Part shown: positions 51,454 to 59,985 of the stretch, piece by piece
How the letters are laid out: each line of letters starts with the position of its first letter
Position numbering within the stretch: the stretch's first letter is position 1
Origin: Oscillospiraceae bacterium
Lineage (GTDB): Bacteria > Bacillota > Clostridia > Saccharofermentanales > Saccharofermentanaceae
Assembly: GCA_902782125.1 (NCBI GenBank)
Contig: CACZMA010000006.1
Location: 62,001 to 126,000 of the forward strand
Direction: 5' to 3'
DNA length: 64,000 nt
Made by a program: the position numbers and the translations under genes
Notes under the pieces: model-generated
What the model saw: only the letters and a program-made list of their open reading frames with translations
The model's database searches: none
What the model was told of the DNA's origin: nothing

Positions 51454-52344
51454 CTTGCGCTTAAGATACCCGTTGTTATAGAGGAAAGCGTATACGGATG
51501 ATCCTATGATTATCACGTATCCTATTATGCTGAGATAATCCGGAACCTCGCCCAGGAACAGCATGCCCAGGACAGCGGCGAAGATGACCGTGGAATAATC
51601 GTAGATTGATATCTCCTTTGCAGGACATGCGGCATAAGCGGCAGTTATGGTGAACTGTCCGGCACATGCGGCAACGCCCGCACCGCAGCAGCACAGGAAC
51701 TGTACGAGCGTGATCGGCTGATATGTGAAGATGATGAAGGGGATGCAGGCAATGCACGAGAAGGCGGAGAAGAAGGCCACGATGAGAGCCTTGCGCTCGC
51801 CGTTCTGACTGAGCTTGCGAAGGAAAGTATAAGCGATGCCGGCAGTGGCTCCGCCGATGAATCCGATGATCCCGGGGAAGACACTGTCGCTCGATATGCC
51901 GCCTATTAGGAAGGTCGGCTTGATGACGAACAGAGCTCCTGCAAGAGCGACTATTATCGCGAGCCACTGATGGCCGTTGGCGATCTCTCCCAATACGAAT
52001 ATCGATGCGATGATCGCGAAGAAAGGCGAGAGCTTGTTCAGGATGAGCGCATCTGCGATGTTGATCTTGGATATGGCATAGAAGTTGCAGACCAGGCCTA
52101 TCGTTCCGAATGCCGCGCGCATGAGAAGATACTTGAGGCTGCCCTTCTTAATATGGAACTTCTCGGGGGACCTGGCGAGCATGGGGATGGTGATGATGCA
52201 GGCAACCACGTTCCTGAAGAAAGCCTTCATGAAGACCGGCATGTCTCCGGCCAGATTGATAAAGAGCGCCATGACGGCGAACGAGAAGGCGGATATGAGA
52301 AGGTAGATGATACCCTTTTTCCTCGGATCGAGACTGCTGAACAT
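51424..52344 (-). CDS. EamA/DMT family transporter
   Basis: The 306-residue protein has ten hydrophobic helices in two EamA repeats (first helix IIYLLISAFSFAVMALFINL; second half starts GFIGGATAGIAYTFLRKL). Such proteins export amino acids or other small metabolites; its place facing the trp operon hints at, but does not show, a tryptophan-related substrate. I start at 52344 (ATG) because a promoter puts the mRNA start eight or nine bases before or at it; TTG at 52374 lies within that promoter. No ribosome site is seen. Confidence 0.82.
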   Translation of the reverse strand: MFSSLDPRKKGIIYLLISAFSFAVMALFINLAGDMPVFMKAFFRNVVACIITIPMLARSPEKFHIKKGSLKYLLMRAAFGTIGLVCNFYAISKINIADALILNKLSPFFAIIASIFVLGEIANGHQWLAIIVALAGALFVIKPTFLIGGISSDSVFPGIIGFIGGATAGIAYTFLRKLSQNGERKALIVAFFSAFSCIACIPFIIFTYQPITLVQFLCCCGAGVAACAGQFTITAAYAACPAKEISIYDYSTVIFAAVLGMLFLGEVPDYLSIIGYVIIIGSSVYAFLYNNGYLKRKSDAADSTDH

Positions 52345-52352
52345 GATGTAAG

Positions 52353-52381
52353 ATTCTATTATTAAGGCAGACAAACTTCAA
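52353..52381 (-). promoter_or_regulatory. Promoter of the DMT transporter gene placing the mRNA start near the ATG
   Basis: On the minus strand TTGAAG and TAGAAT are spaced by 17 bases. Only eight bases lie between the -10 hexamer and the ATG. Confidence 0.6.
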
Positions 52382-52409
52382 GTACGGCCAAATATCAGAA
52401 AACTGTGAT

Positions 52410-52438
52410 TTGACACTTGCGCCCGCCCCCAATACAAT
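52410..52438 (+). promoter_or_regulatory. Strong promoter of the Gfo/Idh-queT operon
   Basis: Consensus TTGACA at 52410-52415 and TACAAT at 52433-52438 with an ideal 17-base spacer, 36 bases before the start codon. Confidence 0.82.
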
Positions 52439-52473
52439 GGGTTGTGCTTATTAATTAAATAAGAGAGGCGCTT

Positions 52474-53433
52474 ATGTTCAATATCGGTATTATCGGATGC
52501 GGTACGATGTCGGCAAGGATGGCTGACGCGATCAAGGGTGATCCTGACATGAGGATCGCAGGCGTTGCATCAAGAGACAGGAACAAGGGAAAGAAATTTG
52601 CCAAGGCTCACTGCGAGGATGCGAAGGTCTACACAGGCTATGAGAAGCTCGCTGCAGCAAAGGACATTGACCTTATCTATATTGCCACGCCCAATACATG
52701 CCACTATGAGAATGCGATCACATGCATCAAGGAACATAAGAACGTTCTCATCGAGAAGCCTTTTGCGATGAGCAAGGCCGAAGCCGACAGCATCTTCACC
52801 GAAGCCAAGAACCGCGGCATATTCGTCTGCGAAGGAATGTGGCCGAACTTCATGCCTCTCCACAAGAAGATCAAAGAGTGGATAGACGGAGGCAGGATCG
52901 GCTCTGTCAGCTATATCAATGCCAACCTCGGTTATGATCTGTCTGAGGTCAAGAGATTATACGATCCCGTCCTTGGCGGCGGCGCTTATCTCGACCTCGG
53001 CGTATATACAACGAATCTCGCACTGTCGTTCATGGGCGACAACATCAATGTATCGAGAGTGTTCGCAAGAAGACTGTCCACAGGATGCGACAGGGATACG
53101 ACTTATATCCTCGAGACGGAAGACGGTTCCATCATGGCGAACTTCTATGTCACGATGGCGGCTGCTACAGACAAGAACGGAGCCATCATCGGAGAGAAGG
53201 GCAAGATCGTCATAACCAACATCAACAACTACAGACGCATCGAGCTTCTTACGGCTGACGATGAACTCATCGAAGCATGCGATGCCGAAGGCGAGTTCTA
53301 CGAAGGCCTCGTGTGTGAGATGAGAGCCTGCATGAAGGCAATTCAGAAGGGACGCATCCAGTGCACCGAGATGCCCTGGCAGAGGACGGCGCAGATCGCA
53401 AGGATCAACGATACCGTCCGCGCGATGATGTGA
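52474..53433 (+). CDS. Gfo/Idh/MocA family NAD(P)-dependent oxidoreductase
   Basis: The 319-residue protein has an N-terminal Rossmann domain (NIGIIGCGTMSARMADAI with GxGxxx) and the EKPFAMSKAEAD motif whose Lys is the catalytic residue of the family. Its C-terminal beta-sheet domain includes GGGAYLDLGVYTTN. Substrates are usually sugars or cyclitols; VCEGMWPNFMPLHKKIKEW fits the dihydrodiol dehydrogenase-like branch. The substrate is unknown. AGAGAGG precedes the ATG. It leads an apparent operon with queT and the RsmC-like gene. Confidence 0.85.
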   Translation: MFNIGIIGCGTMSARMADAIKGDPDMRIAGVASRDRNKGKKFAKAHCEDAKVYTGYEKLAAAKDIDLIYIATPNTCHYENAITCIKEHKNVLIEKPFAMSKAEADSIFTEAKNRGIFVCEGMWPNFMPLHKKIKEWIDGGRIGSVSYINANLGYDLSEVKRLYDPVLGGGAYLDLGVYTTNLALSFMGDNINVSRVFARRLSTGCDRDTTYILETEDGSIMANFYVTMAAATDKNGAIIGEKGKIVITNINNYRRIELLTADDELIEACDAEGEFYEGLVCEMRACMKAIQKGRIQCTEMPWQRTAQIARINDTVRAMM

Positions 53434-53458
53434 ACAGCTGCTTCGGAGGAATATATCA

Positions 53459-53989
53459 ATGAGTGAGATCTCAGAATCAGCCAAGAACAAGCGCAGGATA
53501 AGATTTATCGTCAACAACGGTATCATCGCGGCGCTCTACGTCGTGCTTACCCTGCCCTTTGCACAGATAGCATACGGCCCCATACAGGTAAGACTTGCGG
53601 AAGTGCTTACGGTGCTCCCGATCTTCTCGATGGGAACCATCCCCGGCGTTACGCTCGGATGCTTCCTGGCAAACCTTTTCAACCCCGGCAACTTAGGTCC
53701 GATCGACATCATCTTCGGAACACTTGCGACTCTCATCGCAGGCTTCCTGTCATACTGGATCGGCAAGGTAAGCCCTTATCTCGGCATCATCCCGCCGGTG
53801 GTTGCCAACGGCCTTATCGTCGGCGGATATCTGCCGTTCCTTCTTGCTGACGGTTCTTCTGCCATCACGGCTCAGGTCGTACTCATCAGCATGCTCGAAG
53901 TAGCAGGTTCTGAAGCAGCGCTTCTCGTTGTCCTCGGCCTGCCTCTCATCGTCCTCATCAAGAAGACAAAGATAAAGGATCTGCTCTGA
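53459..53989 (+). CDS. queT: QueT family queuosine-precursor transporter
   Basis: The 176-residue polytopic protein has the QueT pattern IAALYVVLTLPFAQIAYGP followed by QVRLAEVLTVLPIFS and GVTLGCFLANLFNPGNLG. QueT proteins act as the substrate-binding S-component of ECF transporters for preQ1 or related bases. No preQ1 riboswitch fits the 25-base gap before it, so it depends on the upstream gene's promoter. It shares a TGATG junction with the methyltransferase gene. Confidence 0.88.
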   Translation: MSEISESAKNKRRIRFIVNNGIIAALYVVLTLPFAQIAYGPIQVRLAEVLTVLPIFSMGTIPGVTLGCFLANLFNPGNLGPIDIIFGTLATLIAGFLSYWIGKVSPYLGIIPPVVANGLIVGGYLPFLLADGSSAITAQVVLISMLEVAGSEAALLVVLGLPLIVLIKKTKIKDLL

Positions 53990-54603
53990 TGCCTCAGTAC
54001 TTTGAACCCGTACCTACTACCGCGAGCGACCGTAAGACCTTCAAGTATACGGGTCTTAACCGCAACCTCACATTCACCACGGATACGTCGGTGTTCTCGA
54101 GGAGCGGCGTTGATTTCGGGACGGACCTCCTTCTCGAAGAGTCCGTGAAAGACATCAAGGCGCGTGGGATCAAGCCCATGCACATGCTCGATCTCGGTTG
54201 CGGCGCGGGGATAGTCGGAGTGACGTTCAAGAGCTACTTTGCAAGGTGCGAGGTCTACGGGACTGACGTCAACACGCGTGCGGTGGCGCTCGCGGAAGAG
54301 AACGCCGTAAACAACAACGCGGACTGCACGTTCCTGGCGAGTGATGTAACGTCGGCTTTGCCTGAAGGCCTTCTATTTGATACGATACTAACGAATCCTC
54401 CCGTCAGGGCAGGCAAGAAGACAGTGTTCCGGTTCTACGAAGAGTCTTTCGCCAGGCTGGAGCCGGGCGGAAGCCTCTACGTTGTGCTCCAGCGTAAGCA
54501 GGGCGCGCCGTCCACGAAAGCAAAGCTCACCGAGCTCTTCGGCAACTGTACGAATGTCGCGACCGACGGCGGATACCACATAATGAGAGCAGACAAGACA
54601 TGA
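53989..54603 (+). CDS. RsmC-like class I SAM-dependent methyltransferase
   Basis: The 204-residue protein has MLDLGCGAGIVGVTF as SAM motif I, YGTDVNTRAVALAEENA as the acidic motif II, and TNPPVRAGKK as motif IV, the NPP(F/V) signature of base N-methyltransferases in the RsmC/YbxB branch. RsmC methylates G1207 of 16S rRNA; the short YbxB-like forms are less studied. LTFTTDTSVFSRSGVDFGT is the family N-terminus. The stop overlaps the next ATG (ATGA). Confidence 0.82.
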   Translation: MPQYFEPVPTTASDRKTFKYTGLNRNLTFTTDTSVFSRSGVDFGTDLLLEESVKDIKARGIKPMHMLDLGCGAGIVGVTFKSYFARCEVYGTDVNTRAVALAEENAVNNNADCTFLASDVTSALPEGLLFDTILTNPPVRAGKKTVFRFYEESFARLEPGGSLYVVLQRKQGAPSTKAKLTELFGNCTNVATDGGYHIMRADKT

Positions 54604-55598
54604 CATTGCCGTATCCTTTCCTCGAATCCTATACGATGTTCTTCATCTACAGCTTCATCGGCTGGATAGTCGAAGTCATCTACTACGGTGTAACGGAGGG
54701 AAGGTTCATCAACAGAGGCTTCCTCGCGGGACCCATGTGCCCCGTGTACGGCATCGGCTTCTATGCTGCAATATGGCTGTTCAATCCCTTCGTCGGGAAT
54801 TTCTTCGTCATCTTCTTCGGTACTGCCACTGCGGCAACCATCGTGGAACTCATCGCAGGCATCATTCTTTACCACACATTCCACATGAGGTGGTGGGACT
54901 ACTCCGAATATAAGCTCAATTTCCACGGCTACATCTGCCTCAGGTTCTACATCTACTGGGGCATTGCATGCTCGCTCGGACTCTACGTGCTGCATCCGGC
55001 AGTGCTCTGGGTAGTAAACAATGTTCCCTACCTCGCGAAAGTCATCATCGTCTCCGTCTTCACGCTGCTCATGATCATCGACATCATAACCACGATAGGA
55101 ACGATCATCGGCTTCAGGAAGAAGCTTGCCGCATTCGCGAGAGTCACATCGGGCGTTAAGGTCGTATCGGACAAGATCGGAGAGCAGATCTACAGCGGCG
55201 TCGATACGGTGGTTACGGTATCAGAACCAACGAAAAGGCACTACGACGAATACAGGAAGTTGGTACTCGAGAACAGGAAGGCAGAACATGAACTCGCCGC
55301 TACGCACAGAGCGGAAGAGAAGGCCTTTGCCGAGCAGTTCACCGCTGCGGAGATGGAGAGCATCAAGCTTGCCAAGAAGGCCGCGGCAGGCGCCAGGGAT
55401 ACATTCATCCATTCGTTCAAGTATTCGGAGCAGCGTATCCTGGCGATAGTATCCAATGTAAGCGATCTCCCTTCTTCGGCATTGGGAAGGCTTAAGAAGC
55501 TCGTCAGATACAAGGAGCACGGCATCTACACCGAAGAACAGACTGATATCCCCGATATAGATATCGAACAGGATCCTCTGGATTCTGCGGGTCTGTAA
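54600..55598 (+). CDS. Putative type IV ABC-transporter-like membrane protein
   Basis: The 332-residue protein has five hydrophobic helices in residues 8-170. The motifs FFIYSFIGWIVEVIYYGV, RGFLAGPMCPVYGIG and TFHMRWWDYSEYKLNFHGY define the putative ABC-transporter type IV family (formerly DUF1113). The C-terminal half is cytoplasmic and rich in Glu, Lys and Ala, with coiled-coil potential (about 200-290). Transport has not been shown for the family. It is the last gene of the operon that starts at 52474. Confidence 0.8.
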   Translation: MTLPYPFLESYTMFFIYSFIGWIVEVIYYGVTEGRFINRGFLAGPMCPVYGIGFYAAIWLFNPFVGNFFVIFFGTATAATIVELIAGIILYHTFHMRWWDYSEYKLNFHGYICLRFYIYWGIACSLGLYVLHPAVLWVVNNVPYLAKVIIVSVFTLLMIIDIITTIGTIIGFRKKLAAFARVTSGVKVVSDKIGEQIYSGVDTVVTVSEPTKRHYDEYRKLVLENRKAEHELAATHRAEEKAFAEQFTAAEMESIKLAKKAAAGARDTFIHSFKYSEQRILAIVSNVSDLPSSALGRLKKLVRYKEHGIYTEEQTDIPDIDIEQDPLDSAGL

Positions 55599-55616
55599 TT
55601 AAACACTCTCATCGGT

Positions 55617-55622
55617 TATAAT
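55617..55622 (+). promoter_or_regulatory. -10 element upstream of mrp
   Basis: A consensus TATAAT 27 bases before the mrp ATG; the -35 (TGTAAT) is poor. Confidence 0.45.
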
Positions 55623-55649
55623 ATGCGCGTAATTTAAGGAGGCATATAT

Positions 55650-56501
55650 ATGTCATCAGCATGTGATTCGTGCCCGTCAAAGGACGGCTGCACATCCCAG
55701 GATACTTGTCCTACGGCTAACGGCGCTCCTGCCAGGGAGCCCCTCGCACAAGGATCCTCCATCAAGACGGTAATCGGTATCGCCAGCGGCAAGGGCGGCG
55801 TAGGCAAGTCATTCGTCACTTCTACTCTCGCGGTATCACTGGCCCGCAAAGGCCTTAAGGTAGGCATCATGGATGCAGACGTAACAGGTCCTTCCATCCC
55901 CCAGTCATTCGGCTTTGCCGAGAACCTTCAGGCGAATGCAGACGGCCTCATCATCCCTGCAGAGACCAAGACCGGCATCAAGGCGGTCAGCGTCAATCTG
56001 CTCCTCGAGAACAAGGAAGCTCCCGTTATCTGGAGAGGACCGGTTCTCAATTCTCTCGTAAGACAGTTCTGGGGACAGACTGACTGGGGCACGCTTGATG
56101 TCCTGCTCATCGATATGCCTCCGGGCACCGGAGACGTACCCCTTACGGTATTCCAGGCGATCCCCATTGACGGTATCGTTCTTGTTGCCACATCTCAGGA
56201 TCTCGTATCCATGATCGTCAACAAGGCAAGGAACATGGCTTCCATGATGAACGTCAAGGTATTGGGCCTCGTCGAGAACATGAGCTATATCAAGTGCCCT
56301 GACTGCGGCAAGGAGATAAGGCTCTACGGCGACGGCACAAATCTCGAGAAGTCCGCTTCCGAGATCGGCGCTTCTGTCCTCGACCGCCTGCCCCTCGATC
56401 CCGAGGTCACAAAGCTTGTGGATTCGGGCAATACCGAGCAGATCGCAGAAGACATACTCAAGGGTACGACCGATATGTGCCTTAAGCTCATAGAGTCATG
56501 A
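55650..56501 (+). CDS. mrp: Mrp/NBP35 family iron-sulfur carrier ATPase
   Basis: The 283-residue protein has GIASGKGGVGKSFVTSTLAV, the deviant Walker A with the signature Lys, DADVTGPSIPQSFG, and IDMPPGTGDVPLTVFQ as switch II. The N-terminus carries four Cys (positions 5, 8, 14 and 20), as in the NBP35 branch, and MSYIKCPDCGKEIRLYG holds the CxxC that binds a bridging cluster. It should assemble or pass iron-sulfur clusters. AAGGAGG precedes the ATG. The stop overlaps the next gene (ATGA). Confidence 0.9.
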   Translation: MSSACDSCPSKDGCTSQDTCPTANGAPAREPLAQGSSIKTVIGIASGKGGVGKSFVTSTLAVSLARKGLKVGIMDADVTGPSIPQSFGFAENLQANADGLIIPAETKTGIKAVSVNLLLENKEAPVIWRGPVLNSLVRQFWGQTDWGTLDVLLIDMPPGTGDVPLTVFQAIPIDGIVLVATSQDLVSMIVNKARNMASMMNVKVLGLVENMSYIKCPDCGKEIRLYGDGTNLEKSASEIGASVLDRLPLDPEVTKLVDSGNTEQIAEDILKGTTDMCLKLIES

Positions 56502-57016
56502 GAAGAGCCTTAAGCCTTGTACTCTCGTTCATCCTTTGTGCAGTGCTGGCGTGTTCCTGCGCGAGTGCAGCCAAGGTGGAGGACTACCTCGGCGAATACG
56601 ATTACGAGGCTCCGGCCATCTGCATGGTCTATGAACCGGTAGAAGGCGAGTTCGATGAGGAAGGCAATGCTCTTTACGGAATACAGTACCGCGAGGTGAC
56701 GGACCTTGAGGGTTTGCTGAAGGTTCCGGACACCACGTTCCTTCTGTACTTTTATAACTCTCTTGATTCTACCGCCTGGACGGTGACTGCCGTGGTCGAA
56801 GATATTGCAGAAGCCGAGGAAGGCAAGCTTGTCGTGGTAGCGCTCGACCAGAGCCAGTACACGAACCTTACTTCACAGTTCGACATCAGTGCCGTCCCGG
56901 ATTTTGCTCTGGTAAGGAACTATACCGAGATCTCGGTCTTCGGCAGTGCGGATTACGATTCGTGGAGTGTGGACGATATAGTCATCTGGCTCGATGCCAA
57001 CGGCTATCCGATATAG
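56498..57016 (+). CDS. Thioredoxin-fold lipoprotein without the CxxC motif
   Basis: The 172-residue protein begins with a signal peptide (RRALSLVLSFILCAVLACSC) whose Cys at about 19 or 21 could be lipidated. The rest looks like a thioredoxin fold: TTFLLYFYNSLDSTAWTVTA stands where the active site should be, and FDISAVPDFALVRN has the cis-Pro loop. Both active-site Cys are absent, so redox catalysis is unlikely. It may bind a partner at the cell surface. It is coupled to mrp by ATGA and lies 11 bases before ispF. Confidence 0.62.
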   Translation: MRRALSLVLSFILCAVLACSCASAAKVEDYLGEYDYEAPAICMVYEPVEGEFDEEGNALYGIQYREVTDLEGLLKVPDTTFLLYFYNSLDSTAWTVTAVVEDIAEAEEGKLVVVALDQSQYTNLTSQFDISAVPDFALVRNYTEISVFGSADYDSWSVDDIVIWLDANGYPI

Positions 57017-57027
57017 GAGGCAGACTA

Positions 57028-57519
57028 ATGAGTGAATATGCTTACATCAGTACGATAGGACAGGACAGTCATGCTTTTGCCGAGACCGGAGAAGGTCCCA
57101 TTAAGCTGTGCGGCGTTGATATCCCCTTTGACAGGGCGTTCAGGGCAAACAGCGACGGCGATGTGGCACTCCATGCGATAACCAATGCGATATCGGGATA
57201 TACCGGTGTGAACATATTGGGCGGCGCTGCCGATAAGATCTGCCTCGAGCAGGGGATCAAGGACAGCACGGTCTATCTAGCCGAGGCTCTTAAGTACATG
57301 GAAGGTGCAGAGATAATCCACTGCTCCATGACGATCGAGTGCTTAAGACCGAAGCTCAAGGAATTCATTCCTTCTATGAAGGAGAAGACGGGACAGCTCC
57401 TCGGAATACCCGCATCATCAGTCGGCATCACCGCAACGACCGGCGAAGGTCTCACGGGATTCGGCAGGGGAGAAGGCGTTCAGGTCTTCGTCATCCTTAC
57501 GATAAAGAAGGAACTCTGA
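57028..57519 (+). CDS. ispF: 2-C-methyl-D-erythritol 2,4-cyclodiphosphate synthase-like protein
   Basis: Makes the cyclic diphosphate in the MEP isoprenoid pathway. The 163-residue protein has IGQDSHAF (metal-binding DxH), NSDGDVALHAITNAISGYTG with the third metal His and the Asp-Gly-Asp loop, and TATTGEGLTGFGRGEGVQV at the end. It deviates from typical IspF in several loop residues (for example GQDSH in place of GxDxH with Val, and the last blocks), so activity should be checked. TAGGAGG fixes the start at 57028. Its stop directly abuts the stop of ispD on the other strand. Confidence 0.85.
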   Translation: MSEYAYISTIGQDSHAFAETGEGPIKLCGVDIPFDRAFRANSDGDVALHAITNAISGYTGVNILGGAADKICLEQGIKDSTVYLAEALKYMEGAEIIHCSMTIECLRPKLKEFIPSMKEKTGQLLGIPASSVGITATTGEGLTGFGRGEGVQVFVILTIKKEL

Positions 57520-58263
57520 TCAGTCCTCGAAGGGCTCCAGTTCACCTCTTGATCTGATTATCTCGTATGCGACTGCGATATCTTCGGGAGTCGTTATCTT
57601 GATGTTCGAATAGCTTCCCTTTGCAAGGAACACTTCAATGCCGAGCTCTTCTGCGAGCGCGGTGTCATCCGTTGCCGTGATGTTGTTGGCAGCTGCGTGC
57701 TCATAGCACTGCACGAGCTCTTTGTATCTGAATCCCTGCGGAGTCTGGACTGCATAGAAGTCCTCGCGCACGGGTGTGTATTCTACGATAACATCGCCGC
57801 CTCTCAGGTTCACCTTCTTGAGAGTGTCCTTGACGGGCGTGGCGCTGCAGGATACTGCGTGCTGCTTAAGACCTTCAAAGACAGCATCGATATCTGCTGC
57901 GGTAACGAGACATCTCGCACCGTCGTGGATAAGGACCGCATCCGTATCTTCGGCACCTGCTATAGCCTTTATGCCATTGTAGACCGACTCTGTCCTGGAC
58001 GATCCGCCAAGGGTGTAGGCGATGTCCATATCAGGGAAGGAATCCTCACACATCAGGCGGAGCTTCGGGATCAGATCCTCTGTCGATACCAGGATGATGT
58101 GCACACCAAGCCCCTCATGCATCTGTGCGAAAGATGCAATGGCGGTCAACGTTCTTACTATGACCGGGATGCCGCCGATCGGCAGGATTATCTTGGGGAT
58201 ATCACCGCCCATGCGCGTTCCCGAACCTGCTGCAGGAATGACAAAGAAACAATCGGAACCCAT
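57520..58263 (-). CDS. ispD: 2-C-methyl-D-erythritol 4-phosphate cytidylyltransferase
   Basis: The 247-residue protein transfers CMP to MEP. FFVIPAAGSGTRMGGDIPKI is the glycine-rich nucleotide loop with its conserved Arg and Lys; VLIHDGARCLVTAADID and VQTPQGFRYKEL, followed by TDDTALAEELG, are the further family motifs. The start at 58263 follows GGGAGGAAAGT; the upstream open frame runs into radA. It is transcribed after radA. ispF and ispD, successive-pathway enzymes, converge with no bases between their stop codons. Confidence 0.92.
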   Translation of the reverse strand: MGSDCFFVIPAAGSGTRMGGDIPKIILPIGGIPVIVRTLTAIASFAQMHEGLGVHIILVSTEDLIPKLRLMCEDSFPDMDIAYTLGGSSRTESVYNGIKAIAGAEDTDAVLIHDGARCLVTAADIDAVFEGLKQHAVSCSATPVKDTLKKVNLRGGDVIVEYTPVREDFYAVQTPQGFRYKELVQCYEHAAANNITATDDTALAEELGIEVFLAKGSYSNIKITTPEDIAVAYEIIRSRGELEPFED

Positions 58264-58264
58264 A

Positions 58265-59698
58265 TTACTTTCCTCCCGTGAACAGCATATCAAATGAATC
58301 CTTGATGTTGTCAATGTAGAGTCTCGTTATACTGTCGAATGCCGAACGGTCGCGGTCGGACAGGTCGCGGATCTCCTTCTCGAGTCCGTTCTCGCATGAA
58401 CCGGGAAGGACTATCGTGGTGATGCCGAGCTTGACTGCTTCGAGGCAGCGCTTGAGTATCCTCGTGACAGGCCTTACTTCGCCCGACAGACCGACCTCTC
58501 CGATTATGAGGGTATTGGGCTTGACCGGGACGTTCCTCGCGGAAGACACGATGGCTGCACAGATGGCAAGGTCCGAAGCCGGGTCGCTCACCTTCAGTCC
58601 GCCGATGATGTTGACGAAGCAGTCGCATGAAGACAGGTTCAGCTTCTGTACCTTATCGCATACGGCAAGGAGCATCATGACTCTGCTCCTATCGGGGCCT
58701 GAGGTCATCCTCTGAGGTGTGGGGTAGGCGCTCTCAGCAACAAGTGCCTGCACCTCGCAGGTAAGAGCCTCGTTGCCTTCCAGAACGGATGTGAGAACGG
58801 ACCCGGGACTGTTGATGGGTCTTCCTGCCACGAGCAGCGCCTTGGAACTCTCGACGGGCTTTAAGCCCTTATCTCCCATCTCGAAGAAAGCGAGTTCGTT
58901 GCTCTTGCCGAATCTGTTCTTGGCGGATCTCAGTATCCTGTATCCTCCGGTGCTGTCGCCTTCGAAGGTGAGCACGGTATCCACCATGTGCTCTATCGTC
59001 TTGGGACCCGCGATGGAACCTTCCTTGGTGATGTGACCGACCATGATTATCGAGATGCCGTTGGTCTTGGCGATCCTTATGAGGCCTGCCGTGACTTCTC
59101 TTGTCTGCGTGACGCTTCCGGGCGTGCCGGTGATCTCTTCAGAGTACAGAGTCTGCATCGAATCGATTATGCAAAGAGACGGCTTGTTCTTCTTGATCTC
59201 TTCTGCGATGACCTCGAATCTGGTCTCGCCGCAGATCAGGATATCTCTGGTGATGCCGAGTCTTGCAGCTCTCATTCCTATCTGCGCGGGGGATTCTTCT
59301 CCTGATACATAGAGCACCTCACCCTCGCCCTTGAAGCTGTCTGCGAGCTGCAGGAGTATAGTGGACTTACCGATGCCCGGTTCGCCTACGACAAGGGTAA
59401 GGGATCCCCTTGTAATGCCGCCGCCAAAGAGCTGGTCAAGTACGGGTATTCCTGTGCTCTCCCTGACATAGTTCTCCTTGCCGGCATCTTTAAGGCGCAG
59501 TGTGACTGCAGAGTCCGTCCAGGAGAAAGTGTTTGCCTTGTATACAGGTGATTCAGACTTCGGATTGTTCGACGCAGGCTTATCATCGGGTGCCTCGACA
59601 AACGTGTTGAACTGTCCGCACCCCGGGCATTTGCCCAGCCAGCCTGTGGATTCATAACCGCATTCCTTGCAGTAAAAGGTTGATTTCTTCTTAGCCAT
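58265..59698 (-). CDS. radA: DNA repair protein RadA (Sms)
   Basis: The 477-residue protein has an N-terminal zinc finger (CKECGYESTGWLGKCPGC), a RecA-like core with GEPGIGKSTILLQLAD (Walker A), the RadA-specific KNRFG motif, and a C-terminal Lon-like domain (about 330-470). RadA is a DnaB-like helicase that drives branch migration in recombination. GGCGGAG precedes the ATG. It leads a minus-strand operon with ispD, a pairing known in other Bacillota (inference from memory). Confidence 0.95.
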   Translation of the reverse strand: MAKKKSTFYCKECGYESTGWLGKCPGCGQFNTFVEAPDDKPASNNPKSESPVYKANTFSWTDSAVTLRLKDAGKENYVRESTGIPVLDQLFGGGITRGSLTLVVGEPGIGKSTILLQLADSFKGEGEVLYVSGEESPAQIGMRAARLGITRDILICGETRFEVIAEEIKKNKPSLCIIDSMQTLYSEEITGTPGSVTQTREVTAGLIRIAKTNGISIIMVGHITKEGSIAGPKTIEHMVDTVLTFEGDSTGGYRILRSAKNRFGKSNELAFFEMGDKGLKPVESSKALLVAGRPINSPGSVLTSVLEGNEALTCEVQALVAESAYPTPQRMTSGPDRSRVMMLLAVCDKVQKLNLSSCDCFVNIIGGLKVSDPASDLAICAAIVSSARNVPVKPNTLIIGEVGLSGEVRPVTRILKRCLEAVKLGITTIVLPGSCENGLEKEIRDLSDRDRSAFDSITRLYIDNIKDSFDMLFTGGK

Positions 59699-59726
59699 TA
59701 CGATAACTCCGCCATGTTTTAATGTA

Positions 59727-59735
59727 AGTATAGCA
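59727..59735 (-). promoter_or_regulatory. Extended -10 promoter of radA-ispD
   Basis: On the minus strand TGCTATACT is an extended -10 element, identical to the one at 44358. It leaves a leader of about 22 bases with the GGCGGAG site. Confidence 0.6.
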
Positions 59736-59833
59736 AATAGTATCAGCTAAGTATCGGCTGAAGAGTCCCATTTATGGTGCAAAAGGGAAAATTGAGACTT
59801 TTACCTGTTGAACAAACCGGAATGCTATGTGCG

Positions 59834-59885
59834 TTGCGCAATAAACGGGGCACGCCTGATTGCGCAAATTGAACAAAATTGCGCA
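59834..59885. promoter_or_regulatory. Three TTGCGCA(A) sites upstream of the LacI-type regulator
   Basis: TTGCGCAA at 59834-59841 and 59860-59867 are perfect palindromes, and TTGCGCA at 59879-59885 is a near copy. The CpG-centred palindrome is the usual operator core of LacI-family proteins. The three lie 26 and 19 bases apart, 140-180 bases upstream of the regulator's -10. The 378-base gap between radA and the regulator contains no gene. Confidence 0.55.
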
Positions 59886-59985
59886 GACTTTTCTGGGTGG
59901 GAGATAGGTGCAGAAGTGGCGTGATACCTTGGTGCAGTTGGTTTTCGAGGCGGGAGAAGGCGGCACACACGCCGCGAAAGAGGGT

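Noticed and set aside
53434..53458. preQ1 riboswitch in front of queT
   Set aside because: Only 25 bases separate it from the upstream gene, too short for the aptamer plus an expression platform.
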